From contig NZ_VIGV01000006.1 of assembly GCF_007858445.1 (NCBI RefSeq), forward strand, positions 1 through 64,000: a DNA stretch of 64,000 nt, written 5' to 3'. Shown in pieces: positions 15,882-26,215 of the stretch (its first letter is position 1; each line of letters starts with the position of its first letter). The DNA is from Tsukamurella sputi (GTDB lineage Bacteria; Actinomycetota; Actinomycetes; Mycobacteriales; Mycobacteriaceae). The translations under genes were made by a program, and so were the position numbers. The notes below the pieces were generated by a model. It saw nothing but the letters and a program-made list of their open reading frames with translations, had not been told where the DNA came from and made no database searches.

Positions 15882-17873
15882 CTACCCCCGGCGGACGTGC
15901 AGGACGATCGTCGCCGACGAATCGACCCGGGAGCCCACCGGCGGGTCGGTCTTCCAGACCTGCCCCCGGTCGAACAGGCCCGACGGGGCGTCGACCACGG
16001 TGGTGATGTTCCCGTCCGAGAAGCCCGCCTGGATCAGAGCTGCGCGGGCGGCGTTCTGATCCTGGTTGATCACGTTCGGCATGACGAGCGGCTTGGCCTT
16101 GGAGACCGTCAGGGTGATCGTGCTGCCCTTGTCGGCCTTCGCGCCCGCCTTCGGGTCCTGCCCGACGACGGTGCCGACGGCGGCCGGATTGTCCACCTCG
16201 TTGACGGTCACCTTGAAGCCGGCGCCGGTGAGGTTCGCCTCGGCCTGCGACCGCGGCGTGCCCGTCACATCCGGCACGCTGACCTGCTCCGGACCCGTAG
16301 AGACGGTGACCACGATCGGCTGGTTCTGCTGCGTGTTCGTGCCGACGGCGGGGTTGGTGGAGATCACGGCGCCCGCCTTGACCGTCGGCGAGGCCTCCTT
16401 CTTCGGATCCTTCGCCACGGTGAAGCCGGCCTTGGTGAGGATGTCGCGGGCCTCCTGCTCGGGCCGGTTCGCGACGTCGGGCACCGCGGCGATCTTCGGG
16501 CCCGTCGACACCTGGAGCACCACTGTCGAGCCCTTGGCGGCGCTCGCGTTCGGCCCGGGCAGCGTGGAGATCACGTGCTCGGCGGGCACGGCGTTGTCGG
16601 GCATCCGCTGCATCTCGACGGTGAAGCCGAGCTTCTGCAGGGCGACCTGGGCGTCCGCCGCGGGCTCGCCGATCTGTGAGGTGACCGTCGCGGTCTGCTC
16701 GCCGCCGCGGCTGCTGAGCAGGTACCAGGTGGTGCCGCCGACCAGGACGAGAGCGATCACCGCCGCGGACAGCCAGAGCAGGAGTCGCGAGCGATCGTTG
16801 CTCTTCGCGGGCGCCGAGTGCCGCCGACGCACCGGTGCGGGGACGGCCGGATCGACGATCGCCGTCGGCGGATCGTCGTCGGTGGACTCGGTGCCGGTGC
16901 CGGTGGCGGCGTCCGCAGTGGCCGCGGCAGCGACGGGGGCGGCGGCCGGCGCGCGACGCCGGGACCGCGACGGCTCGGTGAGCAGCGCGTCGCGTTCCTC
17001 GTCGGAGAGCACCATGGGCGCCTCGGGCTTGCGGCCCGCGAGCACCCGGATCAGGTCCTGGCGCATCTCGCCGGCCGTCTGGTACCGGTTCGCGGGGTTC
17101 TTCGACAGCGCCTTGAGCGTGATCGAGTCCAGCTCGGGCGGCACGGTCTCCAGGATCGACGACGGGGTCGGCGGATCCTCCCGGACGTGCTGGTAGGCCA
17201 CCGAGACGGGGGAGTCGCCCGTGAACGGCGGCTGCCCCGTGAGCAGCTCGAAGATCACACAGCCGGCCGCGTAGACGTCGGAGCGGGCGTCCACCGAATC
17301 GCCGCGGGCCTGCTCCGGTGAGAGGTACTGCGCGGTGCCGATCACGGCCGCCGTCTGGGTCATGCCCGCCGACGGATCGCTCATCGCCCGCGCGATGCCG
17401 AAGTCCATCACCTTGATCTCGCCCGCGCGGGTGAGCATCACGTTGGCGGGCTTCATGTCGCGGTGGACGATGCCGTTGCGGTGGCTGAAGTCCAGGGCCG
17501 CGCAGACATCCGCCATCCAGGTCATCGCGGCCTGCGGCGCGATCGTCCCGTCGCGCCGCAGCACGTCGCGGAGGGTCTCCCCGTCGACGTACTCCATCAC
17601 GATGTAGGGCAGCGGACCCGACGGGGTCTGGGCTTCACCGGTGTCGTAGACCTGCACGATCGTCGGGTGGTTCAGCGAGGCCGCATTCTGCGCCTCCCGC
17701 CGGAACCGCTCGTAGAAGCTCGGATCGCGCGCCAGATCGGCGCGCAGGATCTTGATCGCCACGTCGCGCGAGAGCCGGGTGTCCCGCGCCAGATGCACCT
17801 CGGACATGCCGCCGAACCCGAGCGTTTCGCCCAGGTCGTAGCGGTCGTTGATGCGACGCGGCGGGGTTGTCAT
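15882..17873 (-). CDS. pknB: Ser/Thr protein kinase PknB with four PASTA domains
   Basis: A 663-residue receptor kinase. The cytoplasmic kinase domain (about residues 10-275) has the Gly-rich loop GFGGMSEVH, the VAIKIL Lys, HRDMKPANV catalytic loop and DFGIA magnesium loop. A juxtamembrane linker follows, then one transmembrane helix (about 365-387), then four extracellular PASTA repeats ending at the C-terminus. PASTA domains bind muropeptides, so the kinase links wall state to growth and division. It begins 19 bp after the pknA stop. Likely substrates in the same locus are FhaA, FhaB, PbpA and CwsA, as known in mycobacteria. Also essential in M. tuberculosis. Confidence 0.97.
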   Translation of the reverse strand: MTTPPRRINDRYDLGETLGFGGMSEVHLARDTRLSRDVAIKILRADLARDPSFYERFRREAQNAASLNHPTIVQVYDTGEAQTPSGPLPYIVMEYVDGETLRDVLRRDGTIAPQAAMTWMADVCAALDFSHRNGIVHRDMKPANVMLTRAGEIKVMDFGIARAMSDPSAGMTQTAAVIGTAQYLSPEQARGDSVDARSDVYAAGCVIFELLTGQPPFTGDSPVSVAYQHVREDPPTPSSILETVPPELDSITLKALSKNPANRYQTAGEMRQDLIRVLAGRKPEAPMVLSDEERDALLTEPSRSRRRAPAAAPVAAAATADAATGTGTESTDDDPPTAIVDPAVPAPVRRRHSAPAKSNDRSRLLLWLSAAVIALVLVGGTTWYLLSSRGGEQTATVTSQIGEPAADAQVALQKLGFTVEMQRMPDNAVPAEHVISTLPGPNASAAKGSTVVLQVSTGPKIAAVPDVANRPEQEARDILTKAGFTVAKDPKKEASPTVKAGAVISTNPAVGTNTQQNQPIVVTVSTGPEQVSVPDVTGTPRSQAEANLTGAGFKVTVNEVDNPAAVGTVVGQDPKAGAKADKGSTITLTVSKAKPLVMPNVINQDQNAARAALIQAGFSDGNITTVVDAPSGLFDRGQVWKTDPPVGSRVDSSATIVLHVRRG

Positions 17874-17892
17874 CGGTGGTGTCCGTTATCCG

Positions 17893-19331
<1,439 letters not shown>

Positions 19332-19332
<1 letters not shown>

Positions 19333-20846
19333 CAGTTCCCCTGCCCGTTCACCGCGGCGCTGATCACCGCTCGTCCGATCGGCGCTGCGAGCGACCCACC
19401 GGTCGCCGCCTCGCCCTGGTTTCCACCGTTCTCAATGATGACCGCCACCGCTACCTTCGGATCGTTGACCGGGCCGTACCCGATGTACCACGCGTGCGGA
19501 GCCTCGCCGCCGCGCTGGCCCTGGGAGTGTTCCGCCGTACCCGTCTTCGACGCGATCTGCACGGGTCCTCCCGAGCCCTTCGTGTGCTGCTCGGAGGCGA
19601 TCATCAACTCGCGCATCTGCGCCGCGACCTGCGGCGTGATCGCCTGGCCGAGACGCTTGGGCGAGGTGCCGCCGAAGTTCGTCAAGTCGGGCCCCTGGAA
19701 GGAGTCCACCAGGTACGGCTGCATCCGGACGCCGCCGTTGGCGAGCGTCGCCGCGATCACCGCGTTCTGCAGCGGAGTCAGCGCCACATCGAGCTGACCG
19801 ATCGCCGACTGGCCCGTCTGGGCACCGTCGGACAGGGGACCGGTCACCGACTGCGCGACCCGCAGCGGGATGGGGTCGGGCGTCGAATTGACGCCGAAGT
19901 TGTTCGCCATCGCCTTGATCGCCTCTCCTCCGTCCTGCATCTTCGTCGTGGACAGATCCACGAACGCGGTGTTGCACGAGTACTGGAACGCCTGCAACAG
20001 GCTGACGGTACCGCCCGACGATTCGGGGCACGTCATCCCCGCGTAGTTCTGGAGCGTCGTGCCGCCACCGCCGGGCAGCGTGATCTGCTTGTCGGCCGTC
20101 AGCCGGGTGTTCAGATCGACGCCCTTGCCCTGCGACAGCGCCGCTGCGGTGGTGATGACCTTGAAGGTCGAACCGGGCGGGTACGTCCAGCCGGTCGCCC
20201 GGTTGTCCATCGGCTTGTCCGGGTCGTCCTTGAGCTGCTCCCAGGTCTTGCTGACCGCGCTCGTGTCGTGCGAGGACAGCGGGTTCGGGTCGTAGCTCGG
20301 GGTCGAGACCATCGCGAGGATCTTGCCCGTCGCGGGCTCGATGGCGACGGCCGCGCCGTGGCACGGGCCGTTCGAACCGCACGCCGTCGACAGCTTCTCG
20401 TAGGCGATGCGCTGCATCGTCGGATTGATCGTGGTGACCACGTTGCCGCCGCTCGGGTCGCGCCCGGACAGCAGGTCGACGATGCGCCGGCCGAAGAGCC
20501 GGTCGTCGCTGCCGTTGAGCACCGACTCCTCCGCGTGCTCCAGGCCGCTCGAGCTGTAGATCATCGAGTAGTAGCCGGTGAGGGGCGCGTACGCCCGCGC
20601 CATGTTCGCCGGGTAGGTGCGCAGGTACTTGTACCGGTCGTCGGTCTTGACCGACTGGGCCATGACCTGGCCGCCCGCCAGGATGGAGCCGCGCTGGCGC
20701 GCGTACTCGTCGAGGAGCACGCGCTCGTTGCGGCTGTCGGACCGGAGCTCGTCGGCACGGAAGACCTGCACCCAGGTGGCGTTGGCGAGCAGCGCCACCA
20801 CGAGCAGGACCACGACGACGGAGATGCGGCGGATCGGTGCGTTCAT
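19332..20846 (-). CDS. pbpA: Penicillin-binding protein PbpA (class B transpeptidase)
   Basis: A 504-residue class B PBP. One N-terminal transmembrane helix (about residues 8-28) is followed by a dimerisation domain and the transpeptidase domain (about 160-495) with S-x2-K in [11 protein letters not shown]-x-N in YSCNTAF and K-T-G in ASKTGTAEH, so all three active-site motifs are present. It cross-links peptidoglycan at the septum or pole. The start overlaps the rodA stop by four bases, reflecting the usual SEDS-PBP pairing with RodA. In mycobacteria PbpA is regulated by PknB phosphorylation. Confidence 0.96.
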
Positions 20847-22264
20847 ACGCGCTTCACGATCTCAGTCGGCCGGTCGGGGACCGGCGCGCCGGGCTTGCGG
20901 GCGACCTTGGGCTCGCGGGCCGCGTTGGAGATCCGTAGCAGCAGCGCGATGAGCGCGTAGTTGGTGAGCAGCGACGATCCGCCGTAGCTCATGAACGGCG
21001 TGGTCAGACCCGTCAGCGGGATCAGCTTGGTGACGCCGCCGACGACGACGAAGAGCTGGATCGCCATCGTCGAGGCGAGGCCGGCGGCCAGCAGCTTGCC
21101 GAAGCTGTCGCGCACCGTCAGGCTCGCGCGGAAGCCACGGAAGATCAGCACCAGGAACAGCATCAGCACGGCGGCGAGGCCGATGAGGCCCAGCTCCTCG
21201 CCGATGGCGGCCATGATGAAGTCGGTCGAGGCGAAGGGCACCATCGTGGGCCGCCCCGAGCCGAGCCCGGTGCCGGCCAGACCACCCGTGGCCAGCGAGA
21301 ACAGTGCCTGGGCGGGCTGGTAGCCGATGGTGTCGTACTTCGTGAACGGGTCCTGCCAGACCTCGACGCGCACCCGGAGGTGGGGGAACAGCTCGTACGC
21401 GGCGACGGCGCCGACGACGGCCAGGCTCAGGCCCACCACGATCCAGCCGATGCGTTCGGTGGCGATGTAGACCATGGCGAGCACGGTGAAGAAGATCAGC
21501 ATCGGAGTGCCGAGATCGTTCTCGATGCCGAGCACCGCGATCGCGAGCAGCCAGACGAGCAGGAGCGGCGCGAGGTCGCGGGCGCGGGGCAGATCGACAC
21601 CCAGGACGCGGCGGCCCGCGGAGGTGAACAGGTCGCGCTTGGACACCAGGAAGGCCGCGGTGAAGATGATCAGCAGGATCTTGCTGACCTCGTTCGGCTG
21701 GATGTTGAACAGCGGCGTCTTGATCCAGTTCTTGGAGCCGTTGATCTCCGACAGGCTGGCGGGCAGCAGCGCGGGCAGGGCGAGGAAGACCACCCCGCCG
21801 AGGCCGATCGTGTAGGCGTACTTGGACAGCGTGCGGTGATCGCGCAGCAATGCCAGCACGGCGACCATCACCGTGAGCCCCAGCAGCGTCCACAGGACCT
21901 GCTGATTGGCCTCCTGCGTGGTCGAGACGCGGCCGCTCTCGGCGTGCGCGTTCCCCAGGTCCATGCGGTGGATCAGGACGAGGCCCAGCCCGTTGAGCGT
22001 CGCGACCACCGGCAGGATGATCGGGTCCGCGTAGGGCGCGAACCGGCGCACCGCGTAGTGGGCCGCGCCGTAGAGCACGATGAACGCGACCATGTACTTG
22101 GCGAGATCCCAGGTCACGTGCTGCTGCTGCGCCCACTCGACGATCGCGAGCGACGCTCCCGTCACCACCGTCGCGGCGACGAGCAGGACCAGCTCGTAGG
22201 TCCGGGAACGGCGGTTCGGGTCGAGCGCTATGCCCGAACCGGGGGTGCTGACGGCCGACGTCAC
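20843..22264 (-). CDS. rodA: SEDS-family peptidoglycan glycosyltransferase RodA
   Basis: A 473-residue polytopic protein with about ten to twelve transmembrane helices and the SEDS motif region near GLTTPFMSYGGSS. It polymerises lipid II into glycan strands in partnership with the class B PBP encoded just downstream. The GTG start at 22264 overlaps the pstP stop (GTGA); the frame stays open upstream inside pstP, but those extra 60 residues are antisense-like, Arg-rich and not credible. Confidence 0.95.
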   Translation of the reverse strand: MTSAVSTPGSGIALDPNRRSRTYELVLLVAATVVTGASLAIVEWAQQQHVTWDLAKYMVAFIVLYGAAHYAVRRFAPYADPIILPVVATLNGLGLVLIHRMDLGNAHAESGRVSTTQEANQQVLWTLLGLTVMVAVLALLRDHRTLSKYAYTIGLGGVVFLALPALLPASLSEINGSKNWIKTPLFNIQPNEVSKILLIIFTAAFLVSKRDLFTSAGRRVLGVDLPRARDLAPLLLVWLLAIAVLGIENDLGTPMLIFFTVLAMVYIATERIGWIVVGLSLAVVGAVAAYELFPHLRVRVEVWQDPFTKYDTIGYQPAQALFSLATGGLAGTGLGSGRPTMVPFASTDFIMAAIGEELGLIGLAAVLMLFLVLIFRGFRASLTVRDSFGKLLAAGLASTMAIQLFVVVGGVTKLIPLTGLTTPFMSYGGSSLLTNYALIALLLRISNAAREPKVARKPGAPVPDRPTEIVKRV

Positions 22265-23709
22265 GACGGGCCCCCGCGGCACGGCCGTTCGGGCGTCGAG
22301 GTCTGGGTCACCACGCGGGTGACGGGGGCCGGGGGCGGCGCGAGCGTCTCGCCGGCGGGCGGGGCGACGGTGGTCGTCGGGGCAGGAGCGCTCGACGGTG
22401 CGTTCGGGTCCTGCGGGGCCTCGATCTCCGTGGTGATCGCGCACCGCTCCATCAGGTTGTCCCGGTCGATGAGGTTCCGGGCCTGCTCACGGGCATCGTC
22501 GAGCGAACTCGCGTAGGGCAGCCCGGCGAGGTTCGCCCGTCCGCGGGGCGTCAGGTCGTCGACGGTGAGCGGCGTGCAGCCCTGAGAGGCGTGACCATTG
22601 GTGGCAGGGGCGTCGGCGATGCAGACGACCTCCTGCTGCGTGCTGAGCTTGCGGCCGAACAGCGAGACCTTGACGCCGTGCGAGATCGCGATCGTGCCCT
22701 TGTCGGTGGACGCCACGAAGTAGCTGGAGTTGACGATGGAGCGGGTCACGATCAGGCCGACGGCGCCGCCGACGAGGAGGACCAGCAGCACGCCGAGGGC
22801 GATCCACTTGCGTCGCGAGCGGTTCCCGGGCTCGTCGTCCTCGACGTCGGTCGCGACGACGCGGCGCGGAGCCTTCTTCGGCGGGCGCAGCGCGGCCGCG
22901 CGGCCGGCGGCGGTGTTGGCCGGCGGGACGTAGTCCTCGTCGTCGTCGTTCGCCGCGCCGCCCACGATGGGCCGGCTCTGGCCGAAGCTGGTGTCCTCGA
23001 CGCGGGCCACGACGACGGTGACGTTGTCCGGTCCGCCGGACTTGAGCGCGAGCTCGATCAGCCGGTCCGCGGCGGCGCTGACGTCCTCATCGGCGAGGGC
23101 CAGGGTCTCCCCGATGGTCTCGTCGCTGACCACGTCGGACAGGCCGTCGGAGCAGAGCAGGTAGACGTCGCCCGCCTTGGCCTCGCGCAGTGTGAGGGTG
23201 GGCTCGACCTCGTGCCCGGTGAGCGCCTTCATGATGAGCGAGCGCTGCGGGTGGGTGTGCGCCTGTTCGGCGGTGATGCGGCCCTCGTCGACGAGGGTCT
23301 GGACGAAGGTGTCGTCCTTGGTGATGCGGATCAGCTGATCGTCGCGCCGCAGGTAGCCGCGGGAATCGCCCACGTGGATCAGGCCCAGCTTGGAGCCGGC
23401 GAAGAGGATCGCGGTGAGCGTGGTGCCCATCCCGTCGAGCTCCGGATCCTCCGCGACCTGCTCGGCGATGGTCTCGTTGCCGGCGACCATCGCCTCCTCG
23501 AGCGTGTCGAGCAGATCGCCGCCGGGCTCGTCGTCGTCCAGGGGCGCGAGGGCGTTGATCATCAGCTGCGAGGCGACCTCGCCGGCGGCGTGGCCGCCCA
23601 TGCCGTCCGCGAGTGCCAGCAGGCGTGCCCCGGCGTACACGGAGTCCTCGTTGTTGCTGCGGACGAGGCCCCGATCGGAGCGGGCGGCGTATCGAAGGAC
23701 GAGGCTCAC
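22261..23709 (-). CDS. pstP: PP2C-family Ser/Thr phosphatase PstP
   Basis: A 482-residue protein phosphatase. The PP2C catalytic domain (about residues 1-235) shows the metal-binding motifs RSNNEDSVY, ADGMGGHAAGE, HVGDSRGYL, CSDGLSD and GGPDNVTVV. A linker, a transmembrane helix (about 303-325) and an extracellular domain of about 150 residues ending in a Pro/Thr tail follow. It reverses phosphorylation by PknA and PknB. The GTG start overlaps the fhaB stop by four bases. In mycobacteria it is essential and the only PP2C-type phosphatase for these kinases. Confidence 0.96.
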   Translation of the reverse strand: MSLVLRYAARSDRGLVRSNNEDSVYAGARLLALADGMGGHAAGEVASQLMINALAPLDDDEPGGDLLDTLEEAMVAGNETIAEQVAEDPELDGMGTTLTAILFAGSKLGLIHVGDSRGYLRRDDQLIRITKDDTFVQTLVDEGRITAEQAHTHPQRSLIMKALTGHEVEPTLTLREAKAGDVYLLCSDGLSDVVSDETIGETLALADEDVSAAADRLIELALKSGGPDNVTVVVARVEDTSFGQSRPIVGGAANDDDEDYVPPANTAAGRAAALRPPKKAPRRVVATDVEDDEPGNRSRRKWIALGVLLVLLVGGAVGLIVTRSIVNSSYFVASTDKGTIAISHGVKVSLFGRKLSTQQEVVCIADAPATNGHASQGCTPLTVDDLTPRGRANLAGLPYASSLDDAREQARNLIDRDNLMERCAITTEIEAPQDPNAPSSAPAPTTTVAPPAGETLAPPPAPVTRVVTQTSTPERPCRGGPS

Positions 23710-24170
23710 GGGCGCAACTCGATCACTGTCTTGCCCACGCGCACCGGAGTGCCCAGCGGGACGCGGGTGGGAGTGGTGACCTTGTTGCGGGCCAGGTAGG
23801 TGCCGTTGGTGGAGCCGAGGTCCTCGACGTACCAGTCGTCACCGTCGCGGGCCAGACGCGCGTGCCTGGTCGACGCGTAGTCGTCGTTGAGCACCAGCGT
23901 GGAGTCGTCGGCGCGGCCGATCAGTACGGGCTGCTGGCCCAGGGTGATGCGCGTGTTCGCGAGGGGGCCGTGGGTGACCACGAGGTACTTCGCGACCTTG
24001 CTGGTGCGGGAGAACAGGGCCCGACGGGGCGCCTTCGCCTCCTTCTGCCGAGGGCGCAGGCCCGAGGCGAGACGGGCGTCGGTGCGCAGGGCGCTGATGA
24101 CCAGCCAGATGCACAGCCACAGCAACAGGAGGAACCCCGCACGGGTCAACTGCAACACGAGTCCCTGCAC
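23706..24170 (-). CDS. fhaB: FHA-domain protein FhaB (FipA)
   Basis: A 154-residue protein with one N-terminal transmembrane helix (about residues 5-27) and a C-terminal FHA domain (about 60-150, with LIGRADDSTLVLNDDYAST and [10 protein letters not shown]). FHA domains bind phosphothreonine; in mycobacteria FhaB (FipA) is a kinase substrate linking FtsZ and FtsQ under stress. The stop overlaps the pstP start; the gene lies 96 bp after fhaA on the same strand. Confidence 0.94.
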   Translation of the reverse strand: MQGLVLQLTRAGFLLLLWLCIWLVISALRTDARLASGLRPRQKEAKAPRRALFSRTSKVAKYLVVTHGPLANTRITLGQQPVLIGRADDSTLVLNDDYASTRHARLARDGDDWYVEDLGSTNGTYLARNKVTTPTRVPLGTPVRVGKTVIELRP

Positions 24171-24266
24171 GGTGCCTCCCTCCTGGTCTCATCCGACGCA
24201 CACTCGTCCCGCACCCGCTGCGCGGGCGCTGTCCACGGGTCTGCTTGCGCGTGCCCGAAGTGAAAT

Positions 24267-25508
24267 CTACTGGAATCGCACCACGATGTCGGAGTGCCCG
24301 ACGCGGATGCGGTCGCCGTCGGCGAGCTCCCAGTTGGAGACGGGCACGTCGTTGACCGAGGTGCCGTTGGTGGAACCGAGGTCGTTGAGGACCGCGGCGT
24401 AGCCGTCCCAGCGGATCTCCACGTGCCGGCGCGAGACGCCCGTGTCGGGGAGGCGGAACTGGGCGTCCTGGCCGCGGCCGATCACGTTGTTGCCCTCACG
24501 CAGCGCGAAGGTGCGGTTGGAACCGTCCTCCAGGTAGAGGGTGACGGACTGCGGCTGGTAGCCGCCCTGCGGCTGTGCGTAGCCCTGGTCGTAGGCGGGC
24601 TGCTGCTGGTAGCCGCCCTGGTCGTACGCGGGCTGCTGGGGCTGTGCGTAGCCCTGGTCGTAGCCGGGCTGCTGGTAGCCCTGGTCGTAGGCCGGCTGCT
24701 GGTAGTTCTGCTGGCCGTAGTTCTGGTCGTACCCGGGCTGCTGGTAACCCTGGTCGTATCCCGGCTGCTGGGGCTGTGCGTAGCCCTGGTCGTAGCCGGG
24801 CTGCTGGTAGCCCTGGTCGTACGCGGGCTGCTGGTAGTTCTGCTGGCCGTAGTTCTGGTCGTACGCCGGCTGCTGCTGGTAGCCGCCCTGGTCGTAGCCG
24901 GGCTGCTGGTAGCCCTGGTCGTATGCCGGCTGCTGGTAGTTCTGCTGGCCGTAGTTCTGGTCGTACGCGGGCTGCTGCTGGCCGTAGTTCTGGTCGTACC
25001 CCGGCTGCTGCTGCTGGTCGTAGCCCTGGTCGTACTGGCCGCCGTGCCGTCCCTGGTCGTATCCGGGATTGTTGCTCATCGAATCGGCTCCTGATTCTGC
25101 AGGTGGTCGCTGGGGTACAAGGTTCTGGGGGACTGCATCCGGATCCACGGTGCCGCGGGCCCGGAACTGGCCCGTGTGCAGGCCTGGTGACTGCTCGAAG
25201 TGCACGACCACGTCACCATAAGTCTGCCAGCCGTTGTCATGGATGTATTCGTCGAGGTGCTTCGAGAAGGCACGGATCGCGAGCTCGCGGTCCGCCTCGA
25301 ACGTCTCCTGATCGGTGGGGGAGACGGCGATGACGTACTTGTTGGGTACCAGGTACGCCCCGTCTCCGAGGGTTTGCAGCTGATCCTCAGCCTCGCGTTG
25401 GAGAGCGGCCTCCACTTCCTGGGGGACCACCTTGCCGCCGAAGACGCGGGCGAAGCCGTCGCCCACCGCGCCCTCGAGCTTGCGCTCGAACCGCTGCAGG
25501 ATTCCCAT
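24267..25508 (-). CDS. fhaA: FhaA: DUF3662 plus repeat linker plus FHA domain
   Basis: A 413-residue regulator. Residues 1-125 are the DUF3662 (FhaA N-terminal) domain, residues about 150-320 are a low-complexity linker of repeated GYDQ, AYDQ and [10 protein letters not shown] units, and residues about 323-413 are an FHA domain ([28 protein letters not shown]). FhaA binds phosphorylated pseudokinase MviN and so restrains peptidoglycan precursor flipping in mycobacteria. The Tyr/Gln/Gly-rich linker is longer than I would expect and may promote self-association. It is the first gene of the minus-strand operon; GAAGGGGGAAG lies before its ATG. Confidence 0.94.
   Translation of the reverse strand: MGILQRFERKLEGAVGDGFARVFGGKVVPQEVEAALQREAEDQLQTLGDGAYLVPNKYVIAVSPTDQETFEADRELAIRAFSKHLDEYIHDNGWQTYGDVVVHFEQSPGLHTGQFRARGTVDPDAVPQNLVPQRPPAESGADSMSNNPGYDQGRHGGQYDQGYDQQQQPGYDQNYGQQQPAYDQNYGQQNYQQPAYDQGYQQPGYDQGGYQQQPAYDQNYGQQNYQQPAYDQGYQQPGYDQGYAQPQQPGYDQGYQQPGYDQNYGQQNYQQPAYDQGYQQPGYDQGYAQPQQPAYDQGGYQQQPAYDQGYAQPQGGYQPQSVTLYLEDGSNRTFALREGNNVIGRGQDAQFRLPDTGVSRRHVEIRWDGYAAVLNDLGSTNGTSVNDVPVSNWELADGDRIRVGHSDIVVRFQ
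24548..25062 (-). repeat. In-frame tandem repeats in the FhaA linker
   Basis: About 500 bp of imperfect tandem repeats encode alternating [18 protein letters not shown] and NYQQP blocks. Some copies are near-identical over 60 bp or more at DNA level (for instance around 24640-24720 and 24780-24850), so slippage-driven length variation between strains is likely. Confidence 0.85.
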
Positions 25509-25720
25509 GGAACGACTTCCCCCTTCCTCAGCGTGTCGTGATGCATGTACTGACCAATGATGATAGCCGCGATCTGCGCACGACGACGTCAGCGTAACCC
25601 CATTGGTCCCAACTGTCCCTTTGGTAGCACGTACGACGGTGCTGCGGCAAGGTCGGAGCCCCAGGTAGCGGTCCGATTTCGCACCCCACGTCGAGTCGTG
25701 TTAATCTTCTCCGGTCGCTC

Positions 25721-25806
25721 GGGCGAGTGGCGGAATGGCAGACGCGCTGGCTTCAGGTGCCAGTGTCCTTCGGGACGTGGGGGTTCAAGTCCCCCTTCGC
25801 CCACCA
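25721..25806 (+). tRNA. tRNA-Leu(CAG)
   Basis: A class II tRNA: acceptor GGGCGAG pairs with TTCGCCC (one G-T), the anticodon stem CTGGC/GCCAG closes the loop TTCAGGT with anticodon CAG, a long variable arm (TGTCCTTCGGGACG) is present, and the T arm is GGGGGTTCAAGTCCCCC. The 3' CCA is encoded. Its place after fhaA matches the mycobacterial gene order. It marks the left edge of an accessory region and is a plausible integration site. Confidence 0.96.
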
Positions 25807-25827
25807 CGAGCAGTTCCACGAACTGCC

Positions 25828-25872
25828 AAACCCGAGATCACGAACTCGAAAGAGCTGGTGACCTCGGGTTTT
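25828..25872 (+). terminator. Rho-independent terminator after tRNA-Leu
   Basis: AAACCCGAGATCAC pairs with GTGACCTCGGGTTT (14 bp, one mismatch) around a 16-nt loop and is followed by TTTT. A smaller hairpin CAGTTC-CAC-GAACTG at 25811-25825 lies between it and the tRNA end. Confidence 0.8.
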
Positions 25873-26152
25873 CTCGTCTCTGAGACGCTAAGGCGATCGC
25901 GGCGGCGTTTTGAGAGTGACGCAGTCGTGCCAGACCTGCACCAGGTGCCGACCGCGCACGCAGCGTATCCGGCGTGACCAACGGCGCCGCTTGCTCCAGG
26001 GGGGTGCCGGTGGTCTGGTCCTGCGCTGCATCCGGTCGCCGGAATGGATGTTGAACCGCATCGCATTGCCGGGACGCCATCAGACGATGGATCTGCGCTT
26101 GGGTACCGGCGGAAGCCCGCCATGTCGTTGCGAGCTTGATTTACACGGGGGC
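25873..26152. other. Gene-free stretch between tRNA-Leu and CBASS operon
   Basis: Short frames on both strands here have no start-site or domain support. The DNA could be a remnant of older insertions at the tRNA. I looked for a second copy of the tRNA 3' end further right to mark an integrated element and found none by eye. Confidence 0.5.
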
Positions 26153-26182
26153 TGTCGGTGACGTCGCGTACCGTCAGCGACA
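26153..26182 (+). promoter_or_regulatory. Inverted repeat upstream of CBASS operon
   Basis: TGTCGGTGACG (26153-26163) and CGTCAGCGACA (26172-26182) form an 11-bp inverted repeat with one mismatch and an 8-nt spacer, 33 bp before the CD-NTase start. It could be an operator or an RNA hairpin controlling the defence operon. The ribosome site AGGAG follows at about 26201. Confidence 0.4.
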
Positions 26183-26215
26183 TCGAGTCAGGTGAATGTC
26201 AGGAGATCGACGCCA

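Noticed and set aside
24548-25062. Repeats considered as a CRISPR array
   Set aside because: Repeats are in frame, lack unique spacers of constant length and encode the FhaA linker.
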